From Pseudomonas fildesensis (GTDB lineage: Bacteria > Pseudomonadota > Gammaproteobacteria > Pseudomonadales > Pseudomonadaceae): a stretch of 64,000 bases of DNA. A model generated the notes under the pieces. It was not told the origin of the DNA, searched no databases, and worked only from the letters and a program-made list of their open reading frames with translations. The translations under genes were made by a program, and so were the position numbers. The stretch covers positions 1 to 64,000 of the forward strand of contig NZ_LFMW01000017.1 of the NCBI RefSeq assembly GCF_001050345.1, written 5' to 3'. This document shows positions 52,725 through 63,000 of this stretch, one piece after another. How positions within the stretch are numbered: position 1 is the stretch's first letter; each line of letters begins with the position of its first letter.

Positions 52725-53669
52725 ATGAGCATCGATCCCCCGAGCCAGCCCGACAGTGACGTCTACAAAACACTGCTGGAGTCGACAAAGGCCATCCCCT
52801 GGCGCATCGACTGGCAGACCATGACCTTCAGCTACATCGGCCCGCAAATCGAAACGCTGTTGGGCTGGACCCCGCAAAGCTGGGTGAGCGTGGATGACTG
52901 GGTGGAGCGCATGCACCCGGACGACCGTGAATACGTGGTGAACTTCTGCGTGTCGCAATCGCGCGCCGGGGTGGATCACGAGGCCGATTACCGCGCGCTG
53001 ACGGTGAGCGGCGACTACGTGTGGATTCGCGACGTGGTGCATGTGGTGCGCAAAGAGGGCGAGGTCGAGGCGCTGATCGGCTTCATGTTCGATATCAGCG
53101 AGCGCAAGAAGACCGAAGAACATCTGACGCGCCTGCAGAAACAACTGGAGGAATATTCGTTCCAGGACGGCCTCACCGGCATCGCCAACCGCCGCATGTT
53201 CGACACCGTGCTGGAACGCGAATGGGCCAGTGCCCAGCGCAGCCAGTTGCCGCTGTCGTTGATCATCCTCGATATCGATTTTTTCAAGCAGTACAACGAT
53301 CACTACGGGCACATCAAGGGTGATGAATGCCTGCGCCAGGTGGCGCGCACGCTGTCGCTGGCGGCCAATCGGCCACGGGATTTCATTGCGCGCATCGGCG
53401 GCGAGGAGTTCGTGTGGCTACTGCCGGAAACCGACGCGGCATCGGCCAGGCAAGTGGCGCAGCGCTGCCTGCACTTGATCTGCCAGCAGCAGATCGAGCA
53501 TGGCTTTTCGCAGGTGTCGAACCTGCTGTCCTTAAGCCTGGGAGTGGGCACCCATATCGTCACGCCGAACAGTGCAATGCTGGGGTTTGTCGAAGACGTC
53601 GACAAGTTGCTGTATCAAGCCAAGCGCAATGGGCGAATGCGTGCGGAGTTTGCCGAGATAGAGGCGTAA
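52725..53669 (+). CDS. PAS-GGDEF diguanylate cyclase
   Basis: This enzyme makes the second messenger cyclic-di-GMP. The 314-residue protein has an N-terminal PAS-type sensor (about 12-130; WRIDWQTMTFSYIGPQIETLLGW and GDYVWIRDVVHVVRKEGE), a short coiled linker and a GGDEF domain. It contains DGLTGIANRRMFD, the metal-binding ILDIDFFK, and the active GGEEF with the I-site RPRD five residues before it, so product inhibition is expected. It is soluble, with no membrane segment. A terminator follows at 53696. Confidence 0.93.
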   Translation: MSIDPPSQPDSDVYKTLLESTKAIPWRIDWQTMTFSYIGPQIETLLGWTPQSWVSVDDWVERMHPDDREYVVNFCVSQSRAGVDHEADYRALTVSGDYVWIRDVVHVVRKEGEVEALIGFMFDISERKKTEEHLTRLQKQLEEYSFQDGLTGIANRRMFDTVLEREWASAQRSQLPLSLIILDIDFFKQYNDHYGHIKGDECLRQVARTLSLAANRPRDFIARIGGEEFVWLLPETDAASARQVAQRCLHLICQQQIEHGFSQVSNLLSLSLGVGTHIVTPNSAMLGFVEDVDKLLYQAKRNGRMRAEFAEIEA

Positions 53670-53695
53670 CGCCGAGGGCAAATCGCGGGCAAAAA

Positions 53696-53728
53696 AAATC
53701 CCAAGTAGCTGATGGAAACTTGGGATTT
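53696..53728. terminator. Bidirectional terminator hairpin
   Basis: AAATCCCAAGT pairs with ACTTGGGATTT around an 11-base loop. A run of eight A residues on one side becomes a T-run on the minus strand, so the best termination is of minus-strand transcripts reaching it. It also lies 26 bases after the GGDEF stop. Confidence 0.8.
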
Positions 53729-53798
53729 AAAAATGCATAAACCGTGGGAGGTGAACGCCCGGCAATAATACCGAGTGTAAAAAGCGCTAACAAGATTA

Positions 53799-53823
53799 TT
53801 TTAATCCTTTCATCGGATTAAAA
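53799..53823. terminator. AT-rich hairpin
   Basis: TTTTAATCC pairs with GGATTAAAA around a 7-base loop. It lies in the 266-bp AT-rich gap (53670-53935) after the GGDEF gene, which otherwise holds no gene I can support. It may end the minus-strand GNAT unit; the stem is weak. Confidence 0.4.
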
Positions 53824-53935
53824 GCATCGTAAGTCATTCAATAACCACACCTTTTTTAAGGTAGAGGCGGATATAAGTGCCACTTTTTGGTGCAAGTACC
53901 GCACACTATTTCCCCTCATAAAAAAGGGTTATTGA

Positions 53936-54196
53936 TTACAACGGCGTAACACTTTTCGAAGACTGTTCGTTCAATTGCTTGCAGGGGTCGCTAAGTTCGA
54001 CACTCTTGGACGAAGCGGCACTGGCCACCCGTTCCACTTGCCGACAAAGCACCAGATGCTCGGCAGACTCTTCACGCAGGCGGTCGACTTTGGCATTGAA
54101 CTGCACGAAAAAACCCCCCAATACCCCCGCGATGCACAGCACCCCGAGCGATAAGTAGCGCAAGGCCTTGGAAGTTTTGGGTTCTGAGGAAGTCAT
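53936..54196 (-). CDS. Small single-pass membrane protein
   Basis: This is an 86-residue protein from the ATG at 54196. It has one membrane segment (residues about 16-34, LGVLCIAGVLGGFFVQF) and a C-terminal periplasmic part with a regular pattern of charged residues and two Cys (VLCRQV and DPCKQL). It begins four bases after the GNAT gene stop, so it is probably translated with it. No family is recognised. Confidence 0.55.
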   Translation of the reverse strand: MTSSEPKTSKALRYLSLGVLCIAGVLGGFFVQFNAKVDRLREESAEHLVLCRQVERVASAASSKSVELSDPCKQLNEQSSKSVTPL

Positions 54197-54200
54197 GACG

Positions 54201-54647
54201 TTACTGCGCCCTGTTCTTCTCGTAGCGAACGTCATCACCGTCCACCGAAGCCACCACGCACCAACCCAGGCGCCGATAAAACCCATTGGCGCGGATCTCA
54301 TTTCGCCCATCGGTGATCAGAAACAGTTTGTCATGGCGCTCAAACAACGCCGCCTCGGCGACCGCCATCAGTTGGCGCCCCAGGCCGCGGTTCTCGTAGG
54401 CGGGCAACACAAACATCGCGAACACCTCCCCTTCGCCCAGGTCGACCATGGAAAAGGCCGCCGGTTGGCCGTCCACTTCGGCGACCCATGCGCACGGTGC
54501 CTCACGGATACTGTCGGCCAGCACCTGCGGGGTGATACCCAGGTTGGTCATCTGTTCGCGGCTCAGATGGTTTTGCACCACCGAGGTGCGAATGGCGAAG
54601 AGCGTGTCGATATCGTCCTGTGTCGCCACCCGAATAAGCGTTTGCAT
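54201..54647 (-). CDS. GNAT-family acetyltransferase
   Basis: The 148-residue acetyltransferase has the GNAT core: IRVATQDDIDTLFAIRTSVVQNHLS, GQPAAFSMVDLGEGEVFAMFVLPAYENRGLGRQLM (the acetyl-CoA-binding R/Q-x-x-G-x-G/A segment) and NGFYRRLGW. The ATG at 54647 follows an excellent AAGGAGG. Its substrate (amino group of a small molecule or protein) is unknown. The small membrane protein gene follows immediately. Confidence 0.87.
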   Translation of the reverse strand: MQTLIRVATQDDIDTLFAIRTSVVQNHLSREQMTNLGITPQVLADSIREAPCAWVAEVDGQPAAFSMVDLGEGEVFAMFVLPAYENRGLGRQLMAVAEAALFERHDKLFLITDGRNEIRANGFYRRLGWCVVASVDGDDVRYEKNRAQ

Positions 54648-54729
54648 ACTGGCCTCCTTGATGAGGGCGCAATTGTATGCAAATAGAAACACAGGAAATG
54701 TCGTGGATTTGTAAAGCCTGTCCCCTTAA

Positions 54730-54819
54730 GAGCTGGCTTGCCAGCGAAAAACCCACAGGCACCGCAGTCATTCCGATTTCCCGCGCTATCGTTGACGACC
54801 TTCGCCGGCAAGCCAGCTC
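54730..54819. repeat. REPIN overlapping the end of the AbrB gene
   Basis: GAGCTGGCTTGCCAGCGA at 54730 faces TCGCCGGCAAGCCAGCTC ending at 54819, the GAGCTGGCTTGCC type of Pseudomonas REP. Its right arm lies inside the 3' end of the AbrB-family gene and encodes its last residues (RSWLAGEGRQR). Confidence 0.85.
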
Positions 54820-55841
54820 CTACGGGGGCGGTGTACCAGCAGGCGATACAACGGCAGGCACGCGGCTTGGATCAACACCATGCGGATAATTTGCATCGCC
54901 GTTACCAATGTCACCGCCAGGCCCAATGCCTCGGCGGTCAGGCTCATTTCCGGGGCGCTGCCGGGCATCATGCCCAGTGCCAGCGACAGCCACGGCATGC
55001 CCAACCCAGCCCCCAGCGCCCAGGCCGCCAGCGCCGTGGCGATCACCGAACCGGCCAGCAGCGACAGCACCTTCAACAGAAAACCCGGTGCGCGGCACAA
55101 GAAACCACGGTCAAACGCCGCGCCCAGCGCGCAGCCGATCAGCAACTGCCCGCCGCCACTCAGCCAACCGGGCATGCTCATCGACAGGTTATTGCAGCCC
55201 ACGCCCACCGCGCAGATCAGGAACGGCCCGAACGTCCACGGGTTGGGCAGGTTGCAGCGTTTGAACGCCAGCGCAGCCAGCCAACCCATCGCCAGGATAA
55301 ACAGCAGCCACGGCCAGATCACCGGCAATGGTGTGCGCACAACCGCATGAGGTACGCCCAGGGTGGCGACGGCAGGTACCGCCAACAGGATCAGCAACAG
55401 CCGGATACTGTGGGCGGCGGCAATGAAGCCGGTGTCGGCCTGGCGCTGGCGGCCGAGGTGAACCATTTCTGTGGAATTGGCCGGCATCAAGGCGAAAAAC
55501 GCGGTATTGAAAGGCACGCCCCAACGCTGTAGGAGCAGCACCGAGCAAAGGGCCAGGACCAGCGTCAACAGGATCGCGATGACGATCAGCCCGAGATGGG
55601 CGGCCACTTGTTGCATCACCGGTAAGGTGAAATGGCAGCCAATGGCGACGGCAATAATCAACTGCCCGGCTTGGCGTCCGTGGGGAATGTCTGGCACCAG
55701 GCCGCCGGCGCAGCGGGTGATCATCACCGCGAGCAAAGCGCCGATCACCCAGGGCAACGGCCAATTCACCAAACTGGCGAGGTAACCGCCCACGGCACCA
55801 ATGATCAAGGTAGCGAGCCAGTACTGGCGAAAATTTAGCAT
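54786..55841 (-). CDS. AbrB-family putative membrane transporter
   Basis: The 351-residue integral membrane protein has about ten helices in two repeats, as in the AbrB/AidA-like (ammonia monooxygenase-type regulator) family. It shows WPLPWVIGALLAVMITRCAGG, AVAIGCHFTLPVM, MPANSTEMVHLGRQ and the second-repeat LGMMPGSAPEMSLTAEA. Its substrate is unknown. The C-terminal dozen residues come from the REPIN at 54730, so the native end may have been replaced. It is divergent from the LysR gene at 55951, its probable regulator. Confidence 0.83.
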   Translation of the reverse strand: MLNFRQYWLATLIIGAVGGYLASLVNWPLPWVIGALLAVMITRCAGGLVPDIPHGRQAGQLIIAVAIGCHFTLPVMQQVAAHLGLIVIAILLTLVLALCSVLLLQRWGVPFNTAFFALMPANSTEMVHLGRQRQADTGFIAAAHSIRLLLILLAVPAVATLGVPHAVVRTPLPVIWPWLLFILAMGWLAALAFKRCNLPNPWTFGPFLICAVGVGCNNLSMSMPGWLSGGGQLLIGCALGAAFDRGFLCRAPGFLLKVLSLLAGSVIATALAAWALGAGLGMPWLSLALGMMPGSAPEMSLTAEALGLAVTLVTAMQIIRMVLIQAACLPLYRLLVHRPRRSWLAGEGRQR

Positions 55842-55950
55842 CGTGAAGAATCCGGCATGGAGAAGAATGCCGTGAGGTTATAGACTCGCCAGCATCACAG
55901 AAAATATCCATTTGTTAACAACATCATCACTATTTTTTATGTGAGCTTGC

Positions 55951-56832
55951 ATGAACCTGAAAGCCCTGGAGTACTGCGTCGAGATCGCCCGGCAAGGCAG
56001 CTTTACCAAGGCCGCACAGGCCCTGCATGTGGCGCAACCGGCGCTGAGCATGGCGGTCAGCCGGCTGGAAGATGAACTGGGTGTTGCGCTGTTCAACCGG
56101 GCCACGCGGCAGATCAGTGTGACGGCCGAGGGCCTGGTTTTCCTGGCTCGTGCTGAAGCCTGCCTGCAGGGGCTGGCCGGTGCCCGTCGAGAATTGCAAG
56201 ACCTGACGCAATTGCACAGCGGCGAGATCCGCGTCGGTGTGCCGCCGATGTATGGCATCCGGCATATTCCCGAGCTGCTGATGCAGTACCGCGCGCAGTA
56301 CCCTGGCATCACGATGCACGTGGTAGAAGGCAGTGCCGATGACATCAGCCGGCGCCTGGCGATGCGCGAAATTGATGTGGCGCTGCTGGAGTCGCGGCGC
56401 GTGGATCCGGCGTGGCAATCGGTGGTGCTGGGCAATGATGAAATGGTGCTGTGCATGAGCGAGGCGCATCCGCTGGCAGGCGCGTCGTCGATCACGGCGC
56501 AACAACTGCAGGGCCTGGACATGCTGGTGTTCGATAACACCTTCCTGCAACGCCATCTGCTGGATGCCTTTTGCGCCAGCGGCCGGGTGCGCTACACCAC
56601 GGCCCTGGAGAGTAATTTTGTGTCGCTGGTGATTGCCGCGACCCGCAGCGGCATGGGGATTTCTACCCTGCTGCGGTCGGTGCAGGAGCAAACACCAGGC
56701 ATTGTCGGCGTGGCGTTTGAGCCAGTGCAGGTGATGAGCTTCTGCCTGTGCTGGCGTGGGCATGAGTATGTGTCGCTGGCCAATCAACGTTTTATCGAGA
56801 CGGCCAGGCTGTTTTTTCACGAGAAGCTTTGA
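55951..56832 (+). CDS. LysR-family transcriptional regulator
   Basis: The 293-residue regulator has an N-terminal winged helix-turn-helix (MNLKALEYCVEIARQGSFTKAAQALHVAQPALSMAVSRLE) and a periplasmic-binding-like effector domain (GEIRVGVPPMYGIRHIPELLMQY). It is transcribed divergently from the AbrB-family transporter with 109 bp between the starts. By the usual LysR arrangement it should control that gene and itself. Confidence 0.9.
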   Translation: MNLKALEYCVEIARQGSFTKAAQALHVAQPALSMAVSRLEDELGVALFNRATRQISVTAEGLVFLARAEACLQGLAGARRELQDLTQLHSGEIRVGVPPMYGIRHIPELLMQYRAQYPGITMHVVEGSADDISRRLAMREIDVALLESRRVDPAWQSVVLGNDEMVLCMSEAHPLAGASSITAQQLQGLDMLVFDNTFLQRHLLDAFCASGRVRYTTALESNFVSLVIAATRSGMGISTLLRSVQEQTPGIVGVAFEPVQVMSFCLCWRGHEYVSLANQRFIETARLFFHEKL

Positions 56833-57162
56833 TCACTTGCGCGCCACTTTGTAGCGCAGGCAATCCTGATAAAAACTCTGCCGAATCGCCGCAGGTTTGA
56901 GCCGTGAACCGCTGTCATAGGTCTGCTCGGTGATGCCCATGGCCATCATGTGCATCCACGGCTTGTTGAACTTGATGGTCTGGATCTTCTGCCGCGCGGC
57001 ATACAGCGACACCCCCGACAGTTTGAGCTCCTGAGCCCTGGCGGCGGTGCCGGCGCCCCAACTGCACATGTACTTGTCACCCTCGCGCAGCTCCCGTGCC
57101 TGCACGGCAGCCGCGCCGCCGGCCAGGGAGCAGGCGATCAGCATGATTCCAACATTGCGCAT
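56833..57162 (-). CDS. Small exported protein
   Basis: This is a 109-residue exported protein from the ATG at 57162 (a GTG four codons earlier is the alternative). A signal peptide (MLIACSLAGGAAAVQA) ends near residue 23. The mature part contains YMCSWGAGTAARAQELKLSGVSLYAARQKIQ and a C-terminal Cys. The two Cys may form a disulfide. I do not recognise a characterised family. The gene's stop abuts the LysR stop. Confidence 0.65.
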   Translation of the reverse strand: MRNVGIMLIACSLAGGAAAVQARELREGDKYMCSWGAGTAARAQELKLSGVSLYAARQKIQTIKFNKPWMHMMAMGITEQTYDSGSRLKPAAIRQSFYQDCLRYKVARK

Positions 57163-57315
57163 TTGCTTCCCCACCTAACCACCTGAAAATAAAAGCGATT
57201 CTGGCGAGGATTTTGTTACAAATGGGCCATTAAATTGCCTTCTCAGGCCTAATAAGTGCGCACCGTCACCTGCAGCATGCGAGCCAGTTATGGGGAGCAG
57301 CCAGGGCTTATGCAC

Positions 57316-59808
57316 TTACCACTGGTAGGTCGCGCTCGCTTGTACCGTACGCTGCGCGCCATACCAGCACCAGGAGTAGGACAGGCACGAAGCGACGTAC
57401 TCTTTGTTCGCCAGGTTGCTAGCGTTCACCGCCAGGCGCAGGTTGTCCTTGGGGTTGGCAATATTCGCGATGTCGTAGTGCACCGCCGCATCGAACAACG
57501 TGTAGCCCGGCACTTTCAGGGTGTTGGCCGTATCGCCCCAGGACGACCCGACATACCGTGCGCCCGCTCCCACGCCGAAGCCCTTGAGCTGGCCATCGTG
57601 GAAGGTGTAGTCGGCCCAGGCCGAGGCCGTGTGGCGCGGCAAGCCGTAGGTGGTGGTGCCTTTGATCGGGATCGCCGGGCCTGTGCCTACATCGGTGATC
57701 GGCGCGTATTGCGTGGTGCTGTTGGATTTGCTCGCGCGGTTGTCCAGGTAGGCGTAGGCCGCAGTGATGTCCAGGTTGTCGTTGAGGCTGGCCTTGCCTT
57801 CCAGTTCGAAGCCGCGCGATTGCTGTTCGCCGTCCTGAATGCTGCAACGCCCGCTGCCGCACAGGTGGGTCGGATCCGGGTCGAGGGTCGGCACGTTACT
57901 CTGGCGCAGGTCGAATACAGCTGCGGTGATAAAGCTGTTGCTGCCCGGTGGCTGGTACTTGATACCGATTTCATACTGCTTGCCTTCGGTCGGTTTGAAC
58001 ACCGAACCACCATAACCGGTACCCGATTGCGGGTTGAACGACTCCGCATAGCTGGCATACGGCGCCAGGCCGTTGTCGAACAGATAGACAAGGCCTAAGC
58101 GGCCGGTAAACGCCTTGCTCTCCAGGGAGGATTTACTCTTGGCGCCGCTCAGCAGGGTTTTGGTGGTGCTGTCGGTGCTTGCCCAGTCATAGCGACCGCC
58201 CAGCAGCATCACCCATTTTTCCCACTTCATTTGCTCCTGCAGGTAGACGCCGGTCTGTTCGCTGCGCGAAGTGGCGTCCGTCTGAAAGGCCGGGGTGGCA
58301 ACGGGCGCGCCGTAGACGGGATCGAAGATATCCAGGTTCGGCCCCTTGCCGTAACCCGCCTTGGTGTCGGTGCTGGTGTTCTGGTAATCGAGCCCCATCA
58401 ATAACGTGTGCTGCAATGGCCCGGTGTCGAATTTGGCCTGCAGCTGGTTGTCGAGGGTGTAGGCGTCCATGTCCACATCAGTAGCAATGGTAGAACGGTT
58501 GGACGTGCGGTAATCCGCCTGCAGATTGCTGTTGTAAACGCTGCGGTAGACGCCTTCGGCACGCAGGTAACGCGCGTTCTGTCGCACGGTCCACACATCG
58601 TTGAAGTGATGTTCAAACGCGTAGCCGAGGGAATAATACTCGCGGTCGCTTTTCTCGAAATTCTTCTCGCCATCGTAGAAGTCCACGTCGATCTTGCGCC
58701 CGGTCGGGCTATTCAACACCGAGCCCCAGGCCGGTATCGAGCCGTAGGATGCACCCTTCGGATCCTTCTGAAAATGCCCGAGCAAGGTCAGCGAAGTCGC
58801 CTCATCCGGGCGCCAGGTGAACGCGCTGGACAGTGACTGGCGACGCGTCTCGGTGTGTTCGACCTGGCCGTCAGCGTCATCGAAAAGCCCGGCGACGCGG
58901 TAGGAATAAACGCCCTGATCATCAATCGGGCCGCTGAGATCAAAGGTGGTGCGCTTCTTGTTGAAGGTGCCGTATTCGACGCCCACTTCATGAAACGGCG
59001 TGTCCAGCGGCCGCTTGGTGACCATATTGATCACTCCGCTCGGCGTGCCCTGGCCATACAGCACCGATGCCGGGCCGCGCAGTACTTCAACACGCTCGAG
59101 GTCGAAAGCGTCTTTTTGCGGCAAGGCGTCACGGCTCGACGGTACGCGCAAGCCATCAAGGTAAGTCGCCGGGGAGAAGCCACGGATGGTTAATTGGTCC
59201 AGACGCGAAGCGGTGGCACCACGGGTTTCCGGGACCACGGCAGCGCTGTAGCGCAGGATCTGATTGAGGCTTTCGGCGTTCTGCGCACGCATCTGGTCTT
59301 TGGTCACCACCGAGATCGACTGCGGGGTTTCGATCAGCGCGGTGTCGGTCTTGGTGCCCGACAGGCTGCGGCTGGCGACATAGCCGGACACTGGCCCCGT
59401 GGGGCTCTCGGCCTGGTAGGCAGCGCTAATGGTGGTGGCCTGCAACTCCATGGCACCACCGTTATCCGGGATGACTTCCAGGCGGTAACGGTCGGCGGAG
59501 ATCTTCTGCGCCTGCAAGCCGCTGCCGGCGAGTAACTGGGTCAGCGCCACGTCGGTGTCGTATTGCCCGCTCAGGCCATTGCTGCGCTTGCCGCGCGTCA
59601 GGCTCGCATCAAATGCCAGCACCATGCCCGCCTGCTCGGCCAGGCTATTGAGCGCCTGGCTCAAATCACCGGCCGGAATCTGGAAACGGCGCAAAGCGCT
59701 GCGGCTTTCTTCAGCGAAGGAAGACTGGACAGTCAGCAGCGGCACGGCGGCAAAGGCTATCGCCACTGACAAGGCCAGTGGATGCAAGGGACGAGCAAGG
59801 CGCGACAT
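57316..59808 (-). CDS. TonB-dependent siderophore receptor with STN signalling domain
   Basis: The 830-residue outer-membrane transporter has a signal peptide (to about residue 32). An STN domain (about 40-112; FQIPAGDLSQALNSLAEQAGMVLAFDASLT and LLAGSGLQAQKISADRYRL) passes a signal to an anti-sigma factor. The plug (about 150-270; ETPQSISVVTKDQMRAQN, ATYLDGLRVPSSRD and RVEVLRGPASVLYGQGTPSGVINMVTKRP) is followed by a long beta-barrel ending in aromatic YQW. It resembles FpvA/FoxA-type ferrisiderophore receptors; the ligand is not deducible. No sigma/anti-sigma pair (FecI/FecR type) is encoded nearby. No convincing Fur box is seen upstream, only an AT-rich stretch. Confidence 0.92.
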   Translation of the reverse strand: MSRLARPLHPLALSVAIAFAAVPLLTVQSSFAEESRSALRRFQIPAGDLSQALNSLAEQAGMVLAFDASLTRGKRSNGLSGQYDTDVALTQLLAGSGLQAQKISADRYRLEVIPDNGGAMELQATTISAAYQAESPTGPVSGYVASRSLSGTKTDTALIETPQSISVVTKDQMRAQNAESLNQILRYSAAVVPETRGATASRLDQLTIRGFSPATYLDGLRVPSSRDALPQKDAFDLERVEVLRGPASVLYGQGTPSGVINMVTKRPLDTPFHEVGVEYGTFNKKRTTFDLSGPIDDQGVYSYRVAGLFDDADGQVEHTETRRQSLSSAFTWRPDEATSLTLLGHFQKDPKGASYGSIPAWGSVLNSPTGRKIDVDFYDGEKNFEKSDREYYSLGYAFEHHFNDVWTVRQNARYLRAEGVYRSVYNSNLQADYRTSNRSTIATDVDMDAYTLDNQLQAKFDTGPLQHTLLMGLDYQNTSTDTKAGYGKGPNLDIFDPVYGAPVATPAFQTDATSRSEQTGVYLQEQMKWEKWVMLLGGRYDWASTDSTTKTLLSGAKSKSSLESKAFTGRLGLVYLFDNGLAPYASYAESFNPQSGTGYGGSVFKPTEGKQYEIGIKYQPPGSNSFITAAVFDLRQSNVPTLDPDPTHLCGSGRCSIQDGEQQSRGFELEGKASLNDNLDITAAYAYLDNRASKSNSTTQYAPITDVGTGPAIPIKGTTTYGLPRHTASAWADYTFHDGQLKGFGVGAGARYVGSSWGDTANTLKVPGYTLFDAAVHYDIANIANPKDNLRLAVNASNLANKEYVASCLSYSWCWYGAQRTVQASATYQW

Positions 59809-60082
59809 GGGAAATCCTGCGTAAGGGAGGTTCTATTAACCATGACGGCCATCTCGCAAGATCGGGCAAGGATGAGAGTGGTTTTTATTTGAGATTCTTT
59901 TCGACGGCTGTTCGGCGGCCTTTTCGCAATGGGTTTGATCGCCTTTTTGTGTAGCCCTTTGAGGTGCTTTTCTGCGGGGTTTTCCCGTACTGCGTCAGCC
60001 CATTCCGATTTTTCAAACCGCTCGTCCAGCCCCTTTTTGCTGCGGCAGACTCCGACGCCTTTCCTTTGCAGAGACGTCACGG
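59809..60082. other. Intergenic gap between TonB receptor and rhs genes
   Basis: This 274-bp divergent gap is pyrimidine-rich on the plus strand, with repeated CTTTTT words. It has no gene, clear promoter consensus or Fur site that I can support. It presumably holds the promoters of both divergent genes. The weak ribosome site of the rhs gene is CACGG. Confidence 0.5.
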
Positions 60083-63000
60083 ATGACCGCTTCCTCATCG
60101 CACATTGCCTTTATCGAACACGAGCTGGATGGCTTTCATCAAAGCCTGGTGGTGTATCGCCAGCAGATGGGGGGTTGGTATGCGCGTGCGTTGGATTCGG
60201 TCAGCCATGCTGCGGATTTGCCGTCGTTGCTGGGGATGGATCGGGTGTTGCGGATGGGGGATTCGCAGACGACGGTCAGCATGACCGATCCAGACGTTCT
60301 GGGCAGTGTCGCAATGTGCCCGCTGGGCGGCGATCTGAAGATCGAGAGCAAATTCGAGTCGGTTTATGACGTGCCGATCGGCGATATCCCGGTTGAGGTG
60401 ATCGGGCTGGATGACGGCAGTTCGACGGTCATTCTGCTGGATGAACACGGTAAAGGAACTCACTACTGCGCTGCGGGCCAGCGCTATCAGGTGCGGGTGC
60501 AAGGCGGCGTTTCGACGGAACAGGTAGACGCATTGTTTGCGTCCTACGCCGGGCTGACAGCAGACCTGGAGCAATGGCTTCGCACCCAGTGGCACGGCTT
60601 CAAGCCGCACTGGCAACAGTCGACAGCCAGTGCGATTGGCAGCGGTGTGCTGGCGGGCAGTTGGGCAGCGATCCGGGAGGTGTGGGACAGCATCAAGCTG
60701 GTGCAGGCGATTCTTGAAGACCCGTTGAACTACGTCGAACAGCTCGGTGCCGAGGCGGCCAAGTTGGCGCAACTGGCCAGCGATGCGCCCAAGGTCATGG
60801 AGCAGGCGATGCTGCTGGCGAGTGACGAAGCGGCACTGTTCCTGATGGTGCGCACGGCAATGTTGTGGCTGGACGCGCTGCCGCCGAGCGAGATCGCCGC
60901 GGGTGCGACCGGGTTTCTGGTGTCGCTGTTGATTGATCTGGTGATTGGCGTAGTGCTGACGGTTGCGTTGCCCGCGGCGGGAATTGCGTATCTGAGTTTG
61001 CGGTTGGTCAAGTACGGCTCGCGGATTCTGGCGGCGGCGGTGGGGTTTGTTAAGAGCCTGCTCGGGATTTTGACCAAGTTTATGCAGGCGGTGGACCGGT
61101 ACAAGACGGTGGCGCTTCGCGGGGTGGTCGGAGGGTTGAAGCAAGGCACGATGCAGATGCGCTGGCGGGCGCGGCAGAACGCGGTGTTGAAGCAGAAAGA
61201 GCATGTGGATGATGTGCCGGCTTCGGCGAAGAACCCGGCTGGGGATGCCGCTGCTTCTTCGGATAAGACGCTGACTAACGGCTGCCCGGTGTCGATGGTG
61301 ACTGGGGAGGAGTTGCTGACGCTGACGGATGGTGCGTTGGACGGGATTTTGCCGTTTGAGTGGACGCGGCTGTATCGCACCAGTGCGGTGGAAGTGGATT
61401 GTGGGTTGGGGTTTGGGTGGAGTCATTCGCTGGCGCAGCGGCTTGTTGTGACGGGCGATTCGGTGGTCTGGACGGATCATGAAAATCGCATTACTGAGTT
61501 TCCCCGGCCCTCTTCTTCTCGACCGGCGATCACTAACTCGCTGGCCGAAGCAGCGATCTACCTGGGGTCTGCGCCTGATGAACTGGTGCTGGTCCAGTCG
61601 TCGCGTTTTTATCATTTTCGCAATGGCACGCTGGCAGCGATCAGCGATGCGTATGACAACCGGCTGCGGGTTTCCCGGGATGTGCTGGGGCGGGTTGAGC
61701 GGCTGGATAACGGTGTCGGTCGGTCATTGTTCTTGCGCTACGAGCTCGGCCGAATCGTGGCGGTGGATTACCAGATCCATCGCGCCACGGGGCATGAACC
61801 TTTCGTCTGGGTGACCGAGCAGAACGTTGTTTCCTACGCCTATGACGACATTGGACGACTGGTCTCGGCGACCAATGCCGTAGGTGAAAGCGAGGGTTAT
61901 CGGTACGACGAGCAGCACGTCATTCTTGAACGGCAGTTGGCCGGTGGGGCGAGTTTCTTTTGGGCGTGGGAACGGTCTGGCAAGGCGGCGCGATGTGTTC
62001 GGCATTGGGCCAGTTTTTCGCAGATGGACACGCGGTATGTCTGGGGGGATGACGGCCGCGTTGGCGTTCATAACGCTGATGGCAGCCAGGAAGTTTATGT
62101 TCACGATCAGCGTGCACGGCTGGTTCAACGCATTGATCCGGACGGTGCAGAGCATTTCAAATCCTACGATGACAAAGGCCGGCTGACGGTCGAGCAGGAC
62201 CCGCTGGGGGCGGTGACGGCGTATCAGTACGACGAAGCCGGGCGCTTGGTGGCGCTGTTTCCGGGAGAGGACGAGCCGACTTCCTACGAGCATGACAACG
62301 GATTTGTAAGGGTTGTTCGGCGTGGGGAAGCGCTTTGGAAGTACGAGCGTAATGACCAGGGGGACGTTACGCGTAGGACCGATCCCGATGGACAGGTTAC
62401 CGACTACAGCTACAACAAATATGGGCAGCTGATTGGGGTTTGGTATCCGGATCACAGTTGTCAGCGGCTGGTGTGGAATGAGCGGGGGCAGTTGCTTGAG
62501 GAGCAGTTGCCGAATGGCGGGATCAAGCGCTATCACTATGACGATCTTGGGCGGCAGGTTGCGCGTGAGGACGAACATGGCGCGCTCACCCAATATGAGT
62601 GGGACAGTGTTGGCCGGTTAAATCGTGTCGTATTGCCGGGCGGTGCTTTTAGGGAATACAGCTACAACCCCTACGGAAAAATCACCGCAGAACGCGATGA
62701 GCTGGGGCACGTCACCCGCTACGAATACGCCGACGGGTTGCACCTGATCAGCCGCCGTCTCAACGCGGATGGCACCCAGGTTAACTATCGCTACGACAAC
62801 GTGCGGTTGCTGCTCACCGAGATCGAGAATGAAGTCGGCGAAAGCTACCGGCTTCAATACCACCCCAATGGACTGATCCAACAGGAAACCGGTTTTGACG
62901 GGCAGCGCACCGCCTACGTTTACGACCTCAACGGCAATCTGCAAGAGAAGACTGAACACGGTGATGATGGCAGTCAGCTCGTTACCCGATATGAGCGAGA

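Noticed and set aside
59809..59900. Fur box upstream of the TonB receptor gene
   Set aside because: The AT-rich stretch lacks the GATAAT-type hexamer order; too degenerate to support.
60083..61500. Possible frameshift in the N-terminal part of rhs
   Set aside because: An early count suggested a shift between the start codon and the repeat region. Recounting shows that the ATG at 60083 and the downstream repeats share one frame to base 64000.
60095..61615. 506-codon minus-strand frame inside the rhs gene
   Set aside because: It is composed of Arg, His and Gln-rich sequence antisense to the clear Rhs frame. It has no family match and no promoter.
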